The notes beneath the pieces were generated by a model that saw nothing but the letters and a program-made list of their open reading frames with translations, did no database searches and was not told the origin of the DNA. Shown here piece by piece: positions 22,951-33,071 of a DNA stretch of 64,000 nucleotides; within the stretch, counting starts at the first letter, position 1, and each line of letters starts with the position of its first letter. The position numbers and the translations under genes are program-made. This DNA comes from Fremontodendron californicum (taxonomy: Eukaryota; Streptophyta; Magnoliopsida; Malvales; Malvaceae), in assembly GCA_030761205.1 (NCBI GenBank), contig JAULJL010000047.1, positions 2,115,501 to 2,179,500 on the forward strand, read 5' to 3'.

Positions 22951-23688
22951 ATGGGACCGTCACACTCACAAATCACAATGACGTTTATGTCTCCGATTGA
23001 GCAACCCCAACCCCAACCAGGCGATCACATTTACTGTGAAAGAAGTGCTGGTCTCTACGATCACCATGGTTTGCTTCTTTTTTTATTTGATGATTTTATA
23101 GCTATCGAGAAGTTCATAATAAGTGTAATAAATATAAGTTTGGATATTATAATTTGGGTGTTTTTGAGCCCAGGAATATATGTGGGCGATGGCATGGTGA
23201 TTCACATCCTGGGAGCTGCCAAGAAATTTGGGCCTTTACCTTCATGCCAGAAATGTGGAAACAAGCAAGTCAGCAATGGTGAAATCGCCAAAACTTGCCT
23301 CGATTGTTTCCTTCAAGGTCACTCACTTCAGTTCTATGACTATGGAGTCCCCATTGACCAATTCAAAAGGAGACGACCTGGTACTTGCTCCGTACGCCAG
23401 TCCAGGCCAGCCCATGAAGTTATTAAGACAGCCTCTGATTTCCTGGAAAATAATGGGTTTGGCCCCTACAACATTTTGACAAACAATTGCGAGAACTTTG
23501 CTGTGTACTGCAAAACAGGCACGGCTACCGTAAGTCAGCAGGTTGTGGGCCATATTATACGTATGCATTTGGATCCCATTCAAGCTACGGGAGCTCAGGA
23601 GGTTGCAAACATGATCACCGGCTTCATAAGACGCCTTGAAGAACAGATCAAGCTCGTGGTCCCTTCCACAATTGATTCACGAGACTAA
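22951..23688 (+). CDS. LRAT/NC-domain protein (LEAD-SENSITIVE 1-like), copy 2
   Basis: Exons 22951-23068 and 23174-23688 encode 210 residues. The 105-nt intron is GT-AG, phase 1 and exactly 35 codons with no in-frame stop, so unspliced RNA would give a 245-residue protein with an insert inside the HHG-IYVGD motif. Splicing restores HHGIYVGDGMVIH (residues 38-50), which is why the two-exon model is preferred. PGDHIY (23-28), C64/C67 and C81/C84 pairs, and NNCENFAVY with catalytic Cys at 145 are present. The tail after KTG differs from copy 3 and has a LEEQIKLVV segment instead of the Ala/Gly-rich hydrophobic tail. This is the most complete of the three genes. Thiol acyltransferase-like activity is inferred from family; substrate unknown. 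Confidence 0.85.
   Translation: MGPSHSQITMTFMSPIEQPQPQPGDHIYCERSAGLYDHHGLLLFLFDDFIAIEKFIISVINISLDIIIWVFLSPGIYVGDGMVIHILGAAKKFGPLPSCQKCGNKQVSNGEIAKTCLDCFLQGHSLQFYDYGVPIDQFKRRRPGTCSVRQSRPAHEVIKTASDFLENNGFGPYNILTNNCENFAVYCKTGTATVSQQVVGHIIRMHLDPIQATGAQEVANMITGFIRRLEEQIKLVVPSTIDSRD
23069..23173 (+). other. In-frame intron of LRAT copy 2
   Basis: GTTTGC...GCCCAG, 105 nt, T-rich 3' end, divisible by three and free of stops. In copy 1 it is 104 nt and in copy 3 82 nt, so only copy 2 could be translated through it. Confidence 0.75.
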
Positions 23689-23807
23689 ATGTTATAAATA
23701 AGAACAAGGAATAATAGATGGTAAGGTCCCAAATCCCAATAATAGACGTAGGAACTTAAAGGGAAAGCTAATTAGTGTTTATATTCACTTGTATGCGAGA
23801 GAGAGAG
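23689..23807 (+). other. 3' flank of LRAT copy 2, shared with copy 3
   Basis: ACTAAATGT...AAGAACAAGGAATAATA and GGTCCCAAATCCCAATAATA match the segment after copy 3 (33800-33910). Probably 3' UTR. No poly(A) signal could be fixed with certainty. Confidence 0.55.
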
Positions 23808-23890
23808 GGATCCACATACACTAGTCTAAAAATAAATTATTTTTACGCACTTTCGTAACTTTTTATAAGATTTGTTTTTTAACAAACCGA

Positions 23891-23986
<96 letters not shown>

Positions 23987-24177
23987 GAGGGATCTACATA
24001 CACTAGTCTAAAAATAAATTATTTTTACACACTTTCATAACTTTTTATACGATTTATTTTTAACAAACCGACCGTTGGATTTAACAAAATAATTGTACTC
24101 GTCGTGCACGTAAAGTTTCGAATCAATCCAATATTTCTATCATATCGATCGGGAATACTGTCTTTTTCAAATTATTA
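23808..24177. mobile_element. Duplicated MITE arm around an (AT)n(AG)n microsatellite
   Basis: GGATCCACATACACTAGTCT and following ~80 bp occur twice (23808-23892 and 23988-24075), separated by (AT)n at 23893-23960 and (AG)n at 23961-23986. The right copy continues through TTGTACTCGTCGTGCACGTA and matches the left half of the intact element at 47401-47726. Confidence 0.65.
23893..23986. repeat. (AT)n(AG)n compound microsatellite
   Basis: 34 AT units followed by about 13 AG units. It lies between two copies of the same MITE arm. Confidence 0.92.
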
Positions 24178-24340
24178 CAGTCGTGGACGCATTTTCAGTA
24201 ATGTCACGTTTATCACGGTTGCGAATGCAACGAATACTATCGTGATAAATTGTGGTGAATATCGATGGCGGAGAAAGCCAAAATTGCAAAATAACAATTT
24301 TAACGTCGCGTTACGACTGCTATTTAAATCTATGATAACA
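24178..24340 (+). mobile_element. hAT MITE (GATTTAAAT family), left end degraded
   Basis: Shares GGACGCATTTTCAGTAATGT, TTTATCACGGTTGCG and CGTTACGACTGCTATTTAAA order with intact copies at 45771-45955 and 61506-61690. Confidence 0.65.
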
Positions 24341-24592
24341 AAGACTCCCAACTTCATTAATTGACCCCATGCGTATTAAACCCGTAACTACGACCTTGAT
24401 CTAAAACTTCATTAGGATTCTTTGACAACTCATCATTACAAAAGACCTGTTATCCAACCTCCATGGGAGCAGGAAAAACTTGCTCAAAATGTGAATTAAT
24501 GGGATCCTCAAACTTCTTTTAGATTTTCATTGTATTCGAAATTGAGTTCCGAAACTTTTTGGAAAAATATGCTAAGTAAAACAAGCTTTTCT
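24341..24592. repeat. Duplicated non-coding block (pair with 61131-61400)
   Basis: Nearly identical over about 250 bp (ACTTCATTAATTGA, CCCATGCGTATTAAACCCGT, AGACCTGTTATCCAACCTCC). In both places it lies next to a GATTTAAAT MITE. No coding potential seen; identity unknown. Confidence 0.75.
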
Positions 24593-24800
24593 TTTAGGGA
24601 TAATGTCATGAATGACCCCTGAAGTTTATCAAATTTGTCAATGTAGTACCTGTACTTTAAAAATATCTATTTTGGTACTTAAAGTTTACATTCCGTGTGC
24701 TATTGTAGTACCTGTCAGTAACACCGTTAATAATTGATGACGTGACTTTTGTATCCAATGAAAATTTGACATGTGGCACCATATAAGACTTGTTTAATGA
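24593..24800. repeat. Possible MULE terminal fragment
   Basis: TTTAGGGATAATGTCATGAA...GTAGTACCTGTACTTTAAA...ACACCGTTAATAATTGA resembles plant Mutator-like end sequences (typically built from alternating 'constant/agreement' motifs such as GTACTT and CCGTTA). No partner end was found nearby. Confidence 0.35.
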
Positions 24801-24819
24801 TTATCTCTCATTTTTATTG

Positions 24820-24900
24820 AAAGTGGACTAGATTAGGATCTCTTATTTTGTTTATTTGATTTTGCTCGAGGACTAGCAAAAGACTAAGTGTGGGAGAATT
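24820..24900 (+). other. 3' internal end and PPT of a gypsy element
   Basis: TTTTGCTCGAGGACTAGCAA then AGACTAAGTGTGGGAGAATT directly before an LTR start is the layout seen at the 3' end of Athila/Tat-type elements. The rest of the internal region is missing. Confidence 0.7.
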
Positions 24901-26447
24901 TGATAAGTGCTTAATTTCATATATTTTCATATATATAATTTTCTTATACTTTGTGCTTTAATTCTTAAGTTCTTTGACATTTTACTATATTTTTGTGAAT
25001 TATAGATATTTTGAATGAGATAAAGTCAAAACATGTCAAATATGATGTTAAAGAACTTATAAAGTCACAATCATAAGATGGAAGAAGACTTGGGAGTCAA
25101 AAATATCAAATTCTTAGTGCTAAGCGATTAGGCAAATTTGACCTCTGGAGCTTGTTGATAAGAAATAATTATGTTAAAGACTTTATTTGAAGAAACTTTC
25201 TACTTGACTTTTGAAGCTGACTTGAATACCTTTCCAACGATAGTTTACAAGCCCAAATCGGACAAGAAATGTCATCCAAAATTATCTGACGAAGTGCGAG
25301 ACGGTACAGCAGCCAGACGGGCCAAGACAGGGAGCTCGGCGCCACAACGCCGAAATTGGGCGCCGCAGCGCCAACCGAGAAGCCCAAAAAATGCCAAAAC
25401 CGCAAAAATATGGAAATTGTCCAAAATTTCCTTATTTTGCCTCCTAACTTCCTTGATCAACAAGAAAGGGGTTTCAAGGTCAAAAAGCTCTATAAATACC
25501 ATCTTTTGAGCCACCAACTAGGACATGCTTTTGATTATTTATCAATCTTCTTCTTATCTTCTTCTCTTAGTTTTATTTTATTTTTCTTATTAGTTTCTTT
25601 TGAATATTCATGTTTATGTTAACTATGCCTATGCAAGGCTAAACTTCTCATTGGTTAAGGGTGATTTCAAAGCCATAGACATGTTTTGTAATTGACTTTA
25701 AGATTTATCTATCATTAGTTTTCTATCAAAGTTGATTATGTTCTTCCATAAAAATTGTTCATGATGTTGTCTTGTTTTGTTTAGGTTGCAAACTAGATAG
25801 ATCTTGATAATTATCTAATGCTAGTTTAGGAGTCTTGATCCGTATAATTGTCTTGATTTCCTATTATAAGTGGCAATTTGTGATTAATGATTATGGTTAA
25901 GTTTTCGCTAATTGCAAAGTGAAACTTAACATAGGTTAAATAATCCGAGTTTATGTGTTTGTTGCCTAGATCAACCTATCTTTCTCATCATAAAGCTGAT
26001 ATTACATTAAATCTAGAGAGCTTATTCTAGGTTGTCTAGTGGTTAGTGATTAAATAGAGAGCTTGTTCTATTTAACGACGAACTAAGGAAAGATTTGGGT
26101 AACAGCTTGTTATTATTTACGGTTGATAATTTTGATAGTTAATTAATGTTGATAGATCTGATTATTGATTCTCAATGGTGTCTAGTGGTGGCGAATGACC
26201 TATTAACCATATTTTTCTCATATTTGATTACTTCTTATTTACTTGCTTTCTTTTTTTGATTATTTGCTTTAATCTAAATTGATTTCAAAAACCTCCCTTT
26301 TATTTTGTTTTCTTTGAATTTAAGTATAAATTAATAATTCTTAAACTAAACACCAATCCCTATGGACTCGATTCTTGCTAATCACTATATTCTACAATTA
26401 ATATCTTTTAAGTGTAAGGTTAAATTAGATACACTTTTTTGGGTGCA
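24901..26447 (+). repeat. gypsy (Athila/Tat-type) LTR
   Basis: 1,547 bp, TGATAAGTGC...TTTGGGTGCA, preceded by a PPT. Contains a GC-rich GGCGCCGCAGCGCC-like region (about 25340-25380) and a late CAATCCCTATGGACTCGAT motif typical of the 3' ends of such LTRs. A truncated relative lies inside the LINE at 49512-50772. Short open frames here are not genes. Confidence 0.75.
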
Positions 26448-26894
26448 TGAATTGAATAATTGTAAAAATTTCGTAAGTGATATAAATCATGTTGGGATAT
26501 GGCTTGAATTTCAAAGCCAACCAATGACAAACTTTGATGGTTAGCCAAAATATAGATTATTCCTAAAAAAATTATTGTTAAGCTTACAATGGTGTGTCCA
26601 AAACCTACGATTGATTTCCTATTCTTTAGAACCAATTAATTGAAGTTCCAAGAAAATTTGGGCATATCGAACGAGATTAGAGACTTGGAACTTATGATGA
26701 TATTATCAGCAATTTTGAGCGTTTCTGGTGGATGTGAGCTTTTTTTTTATGAAAAAATTCGTAAAAAAAAAGTCTTATTTATCTCTTGTAGTTTTTGATC
26801 AAATAATTGGCCCTTGAAATTATGGTTGAATGAGCATTTGCTAGCCACCTAAATACCATGTGCAGATCATAATGGTCTTAATTAGTCCAGTCAG
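26448..26894. other. Intergenic DNA
   Basis: No feature recognised except the last 30 bp, which start to match the LRAT-flanking block. Confidence 0.4.
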
Positions 26895-27630
26895 AGATAA
26901 GGTATTGATTCTTTTTAATCTGTAATTTTTGTCTTGCTAAAGCTATAAGAACATTTTTTATATATATATAATTTGGACCATAGGATAATGAAGTATGTTT
27001 TTGCTTTATGAGATTCTCCATTTTCAACTTGGATTCTATGCTCTTTCTAAACCATCTTTGCATTTATAACCTTTTAGTGTTCAAAATTACAACGTTAAAA
27101 AAACATAAGAACAATCATCGATTTAAATAAAGGTTACGATGTGATGTAACGATTGTTATTTTATAATTTTAATTTTTTTCGTTATTGATATTCATTGCAA
27201 TTAAAGTATGAACGATTCGCGATTTGTATGATTAAGCTCACGACTGTAAATTACATATATATATATATAACATCTTTTTATATAAATAAAATATCATAAA
27301 ATGTCATAAACTATTTTACAAATCATTAAGTAAATTATGCTGAATGAAAAAAATTCATGATCGCGATAATTACAATGATCACGATAATATTTATTATATC
27401 CGTAATCACGATTATACGATCGAAAAAAATATATGCGACCTCACTTTAAATACTCGTAATAACTTTTTTTTTTTTTTATTTATTGAAAGATAGAGCGGAA
27501 TTTCAAAGAGAATGCTAGCTTTTAGCATTTGGACATTTAAAAAAGTAGCATATGCAAATATTGTTTCACACGTCACTTGTATTGCGTCACTTATTATTTA
27601 TCATAAGAGTGTAAATGTTTGTAACTTTAA
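26895..27630 (+). repeat. Duplicated LRAT-flanking block (pair with 8440-9235)
   Basis: Direct repeat partner of 8440-9235, including the degraded hAT MITE at 27119-27258. It sits far from an LRAT gene now (copy 2 ends at 23.7 kb) because of later insertions at 23.8-26.4 kb. Confidence 0.75.
27119..27258 (-). mobile_element. Degraded hAT MITE (GATTTAAAT family)
   Basis: CGATTTAAATAAAGGTTACG at one end and GACTGTAAATTACAT at the other. Orthologous to the insertion at 8659-8795 within the duplicated block. Confidence 0.6.
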
Positions 27631-27642
27631 CTTGTGTGCAAA

Positions 27643-27981
27643 TAGATCTGTACAAATGAGTTATCCATTCCACTCGACAAATGCAAATAGATCTGTACAA
27701 ATGAGTTATCCATTCCTCGACAAATTCGAATTGTATTATGTCGGATTTGGATAAAAATATTTTAAATTCGATCCGACTCGACTTGAATAATTGTTCATCA
27801 CTTAAAAAATATTTATTTTTTAAATTTAATTATAAATATTAACATAAAAATACTTTTTTAAAATTTTAATATTATTATGAACAGTGATATATGGGCTTTC
27901 GGACTGATCCGATCCGAGTCTGGATAAAAATATATATAAATTTTTCGAACCGCAACCCTACTCAACTCATTAATACTTCTA
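27643..27981 (+). mobile_element. hAT-type MITE, copy b, with perfect 8-bp TSD
   Basis: TAGATCTGTACAAATGAGTT at the left and AACTCATTAATACTTCTA at the right are imperfect TIRs. TSD TGTGCAAA is at 27635-27642 and 27982-27989, a perfect match. The first 45 bp are tandemly duplicated (second start 27688). The core is AT-rich and non-coding. Confidence 0.82.
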
Positions 27982-27989
27982 TGTGCAAA

Positions 27990-28523
27990 ACCCGCTTTAT
28001 CTAGATGATATAATTCAATTGCATGTATATAATTATAAAATCATTAATGAGAAATGATGAATAAATATGTATATAAGTCTATCAATGAACCATTTAGAAT
28101 TGAATGAATTGGGGCATTTAACAATATTTCTCTAGTTTGGAAAACAAGTTGCATTAATCTTATATTATATTGAGAGTATTAAACTTGAAGAAAGATTGAA
28201 AAAATAAATCAAGCTCTTGAAAATACCACTTTAAATTGAAGAGACAAACGTATAGTAATTGCTTTTAATTAATAAAAGATAAGAGCACGAATAATATAGG
28301 TATTTGGTTGAATTAATACAAAAGTTAACAATATTAACACTTGAAATATCTTCATTAGGGAAAATCTTAGAAATTTAATACAAAATTACCATCCTAAATC
28401 TTATGGGAAAGTACATATTCTTATCAAAATTGAACTAATCAATAATCATAAATATATCACTTGATGATCGAATCATATTTTTAAATCTTTTTTATTTTCT
28501 AAAGCATATTATCAACTAGAGAG
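27990..28523. other. AT-rich intergenic DNA
   Basis: Nothing recognised. Confidence 0.4.
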
Positions 28524-28810
28524 TACACCTGTCCAATGATCGGATTATCCTTTCAGCTCAATTCAACCAGAGCTTGAGATAGGTTATTTTCATTTCAGGC
28601 TTGCCTGATTCGATTCGGATCACTATTTAATCAATAAAAATATTTTTATTTAATTTAATTATGAAAATATTTAAATATTAATATAAATTAATATTTTTAT
28701 ATTTTTAAAATAATAAAATGAATTTTTGGACTCGACAAACCAGACTCGGTGGAATCATACCTTAAGCAAACAAAATTTTTGCTATCTGAACTGACCCATA
28801 AACAGCTCTA
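28524..28810 (+). mobile_element. hAT-type MITE, copy c
   Basis: TACACCTGTCCAATGATCGG left and CTGACCCATAAACAGCTCTA right are imperfect TIRs around an AT-rich core; same family as copies a, b, d-g. No clear TSD. Confidence 0.65.
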
Positions 28811-29007
28811 CTTTTCGTAAAACTATGTACCTTCGAATACCAGTCTTACAAATTGTGGCAAAGTCTTCACATATGCAGTTGTTTTCGACAAGGTCATATC
28901 GGCCAAAACAATTTTTTTTTTTTGGATCATATTAGCAATTTGCACAACGGTTTCGGGTGGCAAACATTTAATTAGAGGTGCTCCGAGTGCCAGATATTTT
29001 CAACATT

Positions 29008-29211
29008 TTAAGGAACGATCGGATTCTTCGTATCAATACAGATAGAGCGAATCGCTAGAGCGGGCACTGTCCGAAAGGAAGCAATCGGTGGAGGCAGCTT
29101 TTCACGACTCCAAGGTGAATGTTGTGCTGATATTCGATGCTTTTGCTTTGAAAGACCTTCAATTTCAGTTGGATTATGAAATGAATCACACAATATTATA
29201 TTCATCAACAT
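29008..29211. other. Coding-like block of unknown identity
   Basis: The local base composition rises well above the AT-rich surroundings, and more than one frame stays open for 55-68 codons. On the plus strand one frame from about 29013 reads TIGFFVSIQIERIARAGT and later ADIRCFCFERPSISVGL before a stop at about 29175. Another reads ERKQSVEAAFHDSK and NVVLIFDAFALKDLQFQL. The minus strand is open too (MLMNIILCDSFHNPTEIEGL onwards, 67 residues). It may be an exon or captured gene piece. No family could be assigned and the strand is undecided. Confidence 0.35.
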
Positions 29212-29890
29212 ATATGTATTCCTGCTACTATTATCATTAATTAAAGAAAATTATAAACCAAAGTTTTAACTACACAAAAAATAATATATTTAATGCATTG
29301 TCAGTATCAGAAAATATTATGATATTTATCGATTTCAGAAGGTAATTCAACAGGGGTTTTTGATTTATTCCTAACCGAAGTATCTATGTAGTGAATTTAA
29401 GGTTTTGAAACAAAGGCCAGTTGAATCAATGTGTATATATTAGGAGGGGGCAAAAGAAAAAGAAGAACAGATCATCATATGATCTCCAGGTTTGAATCTG
29501 CAGTTGTCGATTCTATGGCTGGCCTCCCCTCCTCAATGTTTTGGTTCATTTTCTCCATTTTTGAAGAAATCTTCCTCTCTATCGATCTCTAGATCTTCAT
29601 TGTAAGTAAACGCAAAGGATGGTTCAAGGTTGGAAGCTTCAATTAACTTAAAGAATTGCAGATTAGGCAACGTAATAAAAAGGCCAGATTTGCAATTTGG
29701 AGAAAGAAAATATTTTATATTTTATACATATAAAATATATTTTATACATATTTATTATTTTTAAGATATTGGATTTAAATTTAGAGATGTGCATGAGCTG
29801 AATGACCATGTCTTCCTCTCATTATGAGCTAAGGCGTGCACAACGTAAATATTTTGTTGTTAAAAGCTAAAAATCTTAAAGAGTGAAGAT
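29212..29890. other. Intergenic DNA with a possible broken leader
   Basis: At about 29430-29590 there is a TATATATTAGGAGGGGG stretch followed by an open frame of 37 codons (29478-29591, MISRFESAVVDSMAGLPSSM...). It has no recognisable match. Otherwise nothing seen. Confidence 0.3.
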
Positions 29891-30110
29891 TGTTAAAGTA
29901 ATGTTATCTTACATCCGTTAGTCTTGGGTTTCTAGTGATGTTATATTAAGGTTGAGTCTCTCAACCTATTATCAAATGTTTTAGATTAGATGCTTAATAT
30001 GGTATCAGAGTTCAGATTCTGTTATGTTGTTCTTACATGTCACCCCTACCTATTACCTCTTTCGAATTTAGTTTGTCACGTGGGCACTAAAGCAAACATA
30101 TATTCTCCTA
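29891..30110 (+). repeat. LRAT upstream module with TRIM-like LTR and PBS
   Basis: TGTTAAAGTAATGTTATCTT...GATGCTTAATA (29891-29999) is followed by TGGTATCAGAG (30000-30010), complementary to the initiator tRNA-Met 3' end, as in TRIM and other LTR elements. It then reads TTTGTCACGTGGGCAC like the LRAT upstream modules. This is the left half of the copy 3 upstream region, cut by the MULE fragment. Confidence 0.6.
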
Positions 30111-30136
30111 AATTTTGGTGTTTCAATAGGAGTGGG

Positions 30137-30624
30137 TCATTCAACCATAAGCTCAACACTACACTTGGGATCTGCCTTCCTTAAAACATGAGCATAGTCA
30201 AATAGCCTACAAAACTCATAATATACTCTGCCATTTAGCTGTTCCAAGGCCCAAACTCTAGCTTTACTACATATTGTTAGGTTGATATCAACCTTTAACT
30301 CTTCCTTAGCAAGACGTTGCTTCTCAACCAGCTTCAACTTAGGTATTATCCTCAACTTACTAAGGAAATGGTTCCTATGAATTTATAACTTGCCCTTGAG
30401 TTTATGAAAGTGACAGAACATTCATGCTTACTTACCAATGACTTAATCTTGAACAACCCATCACTGTTATCCTTTGCAACATAAATTAGGAATGGACACC
30501 CATCTGCCTTGCACCTAGCTCTTGTCCTATTTTTTTCATTCCTACTGAACTTATAATCAAATCTCTTAGACGCTGCATACCTATCCAAGGCACTTTTGAA
30601 CTGCTTTGTACTTTCAAAAATCAT
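30137..30624 (-). pseudogene. MULE transposase, MuDR DNA-binding domain and following segment
   Basis: Two adjoining open stretches. The first (30352-30624) begins IFESTKQFKSALDRYAASKR and has ARCKADGCPFLIYVAKD and LVSKHEC, the Cys/His pattern of the MuDR DNA-binding domain. The second (30137-30355) reads KQRLAKEELKVDINLTICSK and ALEQLNGRVYYEFCRLFDYA, the linker that precedes the catalytic domain in MULE transposases. The frame changes between them and the protein stops before the DDE domain. It would bind TIRs in an intact element; here it is a fragment. Confidence 0.8.
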
Positions 30625-30901
30625 ACCAAGTTGAAAAATAAGAATGGATCTGGGGGATCAAAGAAAACTTTCTTACTTTTCTTGCATAAAACTTCCCCAT
30701 CCTCACCACTCTCATAACTACCTATGTCAGAAGAGTCTATGTTTCTGTTTCACCCCCACTAAAATCATCTCCCTCAACCCTCACTTTTGCTTGCTTAACA
30801 TACTTTCTTTCCCTTCTTAATCTCATTTGACTCTTTTTGGACATCATCAGTGGATAAAGTTTTCTTCTTCTTCCTCTCCCTAAATTCTGCATATTTTTCC
30901 T

Positions 30902-31629
30902 TTATTTCTCCATCTCCTCATCCTCATTATCAAACAACAATTTGTCATCCACAAGTTCTTCCTTATCACTGTTGGCTGGTTCATCCTCAACATCACCCTC
31001 ACTAGCCCTATCATTTTCAAAGTAATCCTCAAATGCCCTTTTACTTTGAAAGATGATTACATTCACCAAACCATCTTCCTCCTCATTATTCAACCCATAG
31101 GACCCACCTATATCTTCAACATTTAGGATCACACATTTGATGCCTCACCTATAACACTATTAGGTGGACCACCTACACATGAATCACCACCACCAACCTC
31201 CACATTTACATCACTACCACCAACTTCCACATTTACATCACTGCCACCATCCCCATTTGATGCCCCTACATCATTTTCCACATTTCGCAATAATGGGACA
31301 CCCTTAGTAAAGTTTGGTATGTCAATATCATGCTCCACATAAACATGTAAAACCCTTATATTTGTAATATGATTTATCATGGACACAAAAGATGCATTAT
31401 CATAACACACTCTAAGTCCATTATCTAACTCCTCTCCTGGTTCTAGGTAAGAAAACCATTTTACAGAGGCATAACCAACTTCTTGCATCATGTCACACAA
31501 TACTCCATAAGATAAAAAATCAGGATCAATAGACCATTCATGCACATCCCCTCCCACATAAACTAAATCAGGGTTTCTAACAAAATTACGACCTAAATGC
31601 ATAACTAGTGTTTGCATTTGCCAGACCAT
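30902..31629 (-). pseudogene. MULE transposase N-terminal PB1-like domain
   Basis: 31129-31629 reads LVYVGGDVHEWSIDPDFLSY, LCDMMQEVGYASVKWFSYLE and LDNGLRVCYDNASFVSM, the PB1-like domain found at the N-terminus of many plant MULE proteins. A 30-bp in-frame duplication gives GGSDVNVEVGGSDVNVEV near its end. An acidic stretch (30902-31132, EDGLVNVIIFQSKRAFEDYF, then EDEPANSDKEELVDD) follows directly after a TGA/ATGA junction. An intact start (ATG at 31627-31629) is present, but the transposase is not continuous. Confidence 0.75.
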
Positions 31630-31979
31630 CTTCCTGTTAAAAAAAATACAAATATAATATTACTCCAAAACTTTTTCAACCCTAAAGCAAACAAGAATAA
31701 TACATATGGGACCCAAAACCATCAAATCACAAAACCCAATAAACGTTACACTCCAGAGAATATATTCTCAAAACTTCCTCTCACACCAAAGCAGCGTATA
31801 CACAACAAAAGGATAGAAACAAAAAATATACAGCAAAAAGAAACAAAAGAATCATAAATTTTTTTTTATTCAGAAACATTATACAAGCACAGATACAATC
31901 AGGTTGATAGTCAATGCATATAAGCTCCAAATCCATAAATTAACTGTAATTAAAGGGTAAGGAATTGAATAAACTAACC

Positions 31980-32240
31980 TTTGTTTGAAAGTTTCAAAGC
32001 CAAAGTAGATTCTCAAATCTCCAGCCGAATCCCCAACGCTCAAAATCAAAGCCAAATCAACAGATTCTCAAATCACTAGCCGATTCTCCAACACTCAAAA
32101 TCAAACCCAAAGTCGAATCTCAAATCTCCAGTTGAATACCAACACTCAAAATCAAACCCAAAGCCGAATCTCAAATCTCCAGTTGAATACCAATACTCAA
32201 AATCAAAGCCAAATCAAATAGGAACATGGAATCCACAAAA
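31980..32240 (-). repeat. Tandem ~58-bp repeat in the MULE leader
   Basis: About four units with TCTCAAATCTCCAG, CGAAT(C/A)CC and CAACACTCAAAATCAAA motifs. Confidence 0.75.
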
Positions 32241-32704
32241 TCCATACCGAAAATCGAAAAAACTTTCACTCGTTTTTCACTCTCTAAACCCTAAACCCAC
32301 TTAAAAGCTAACCAAATCTCTACTCTCTAATGGCTAATTCAAATTTACTTGTTTTGATTTTTGATCGAAACCCTAAACCCCAATCTGAACAATAGTAAAT
32401 AACCCTCGTAAAAAAGAAATAGAATATCAATGGTTTTTATTTTTACTTTAGTTATATTTGATTTTTATTATTTACAGGTGGTTTTAATGAATATGATGTT
32501 GCATTTTCATTGGTTTTACATGTAAATTAGTTCAAATGTCGCATTTTAATTGGATGAAAATGTACATGTCATCATGCCGTTAGCTTTTGGACTAACGTGC
32601 ATCACGGAATTCAAGTATAAGTACCTAATTGTAATTTTTTTTCTTTAGATACCAAATTGTAAAAAAAGGTATAGTATAAGGACCAATTTTTGTATTAACC
32701 CTTA

Positions 32705-32998
32705 ATTTTAGGTTGAATGCTTAAGAAAGATTATGCTTAATAAATTACTCATAAATATAAATTGAATACATTTTCATTTGGGTTTAGAAGTTATGCCATA
32801 GCAGCTAAACATGTCAAGCATTCACTTGACTGTGTATAATTTCGCACCATTGATGGATAGTGATTCCTTTGAACATATTGCATGATTGTCTAGCATAAGA
32901 ACCTCCTTTTTAAAGTTTTGAAGCATAGGTATTTTTCTTTATTAATTTGATTCTCGATTTTATGTTGCTTGGGTTCTCCGGCCTCTAATCACATCTAC
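32705..32998 (+). other. LRAT copy 3 upstream region (right half)
   Basis: Resumes the module at TTTTAGGTTGAATGCTTAAG and runs through AAACATGTCAAGCATTCAC to the TATA box. About 150 bp of the module found before copies 1 and 2 is missing at the MULE junction. Confidence 0.6.
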
Positions 32999-33005
32999 TA
33001 TAAAT
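32999..33005 (+). promoter_or_regulatory. TATA box of LRAT copy 3
   Basis: TATAAAT, 73 bp before the ATG, in the conserved leader context. Confidence 0.6.
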
Positions 33006-33071
33006 TTGTCGAGTTTATTGCAAAGAACACAACTTAAATTAAAATATTTGAAATAGAAAAAAAAAAAAAAA

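Larger units (their letters stand above)
30130..32704 (-). mobile_element. Truncated Mutator-like element (MULE), 5' part
   Basis: On the minus strand it begins near 32704 with AAGGGTTAATACAAAAATTG, an end sequence often seen in plant repeats. It then has a leader with 56-60-bp tandem repeats (31980-32240), a PB1-like N-terminal domain, the MuDR DNA-binding domain and an inter-domain segment. It stops at about 30130 before the MULE DDE transposase domain and SWIM zinc finger. The catalytic part and the other TIR are missing. It interrupts the upstream module of LRAT copy 3. Confidence 0.8.

Noticed and set aside
22951..23688. Single-exon 245-residue LRAT protein
   Set aside because: GT-AG intron removal restores the conserved HHGIYVGD motif and the same junction exists in copies 1 and 3. 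Kept only as a possible intron-retention form.
25171..25622. Several ~80-110-codon frames on both strands
   Set aside because: They lie within an LTR, overlap each other and have no recognisable domain.
30000..30010. Start of a tRNA gene
   Set aside because: TGGTATCAGAG is the complement of the tRNA-Met 3' end (a primer binding site), not a tRNA; no cloverleaf around it.
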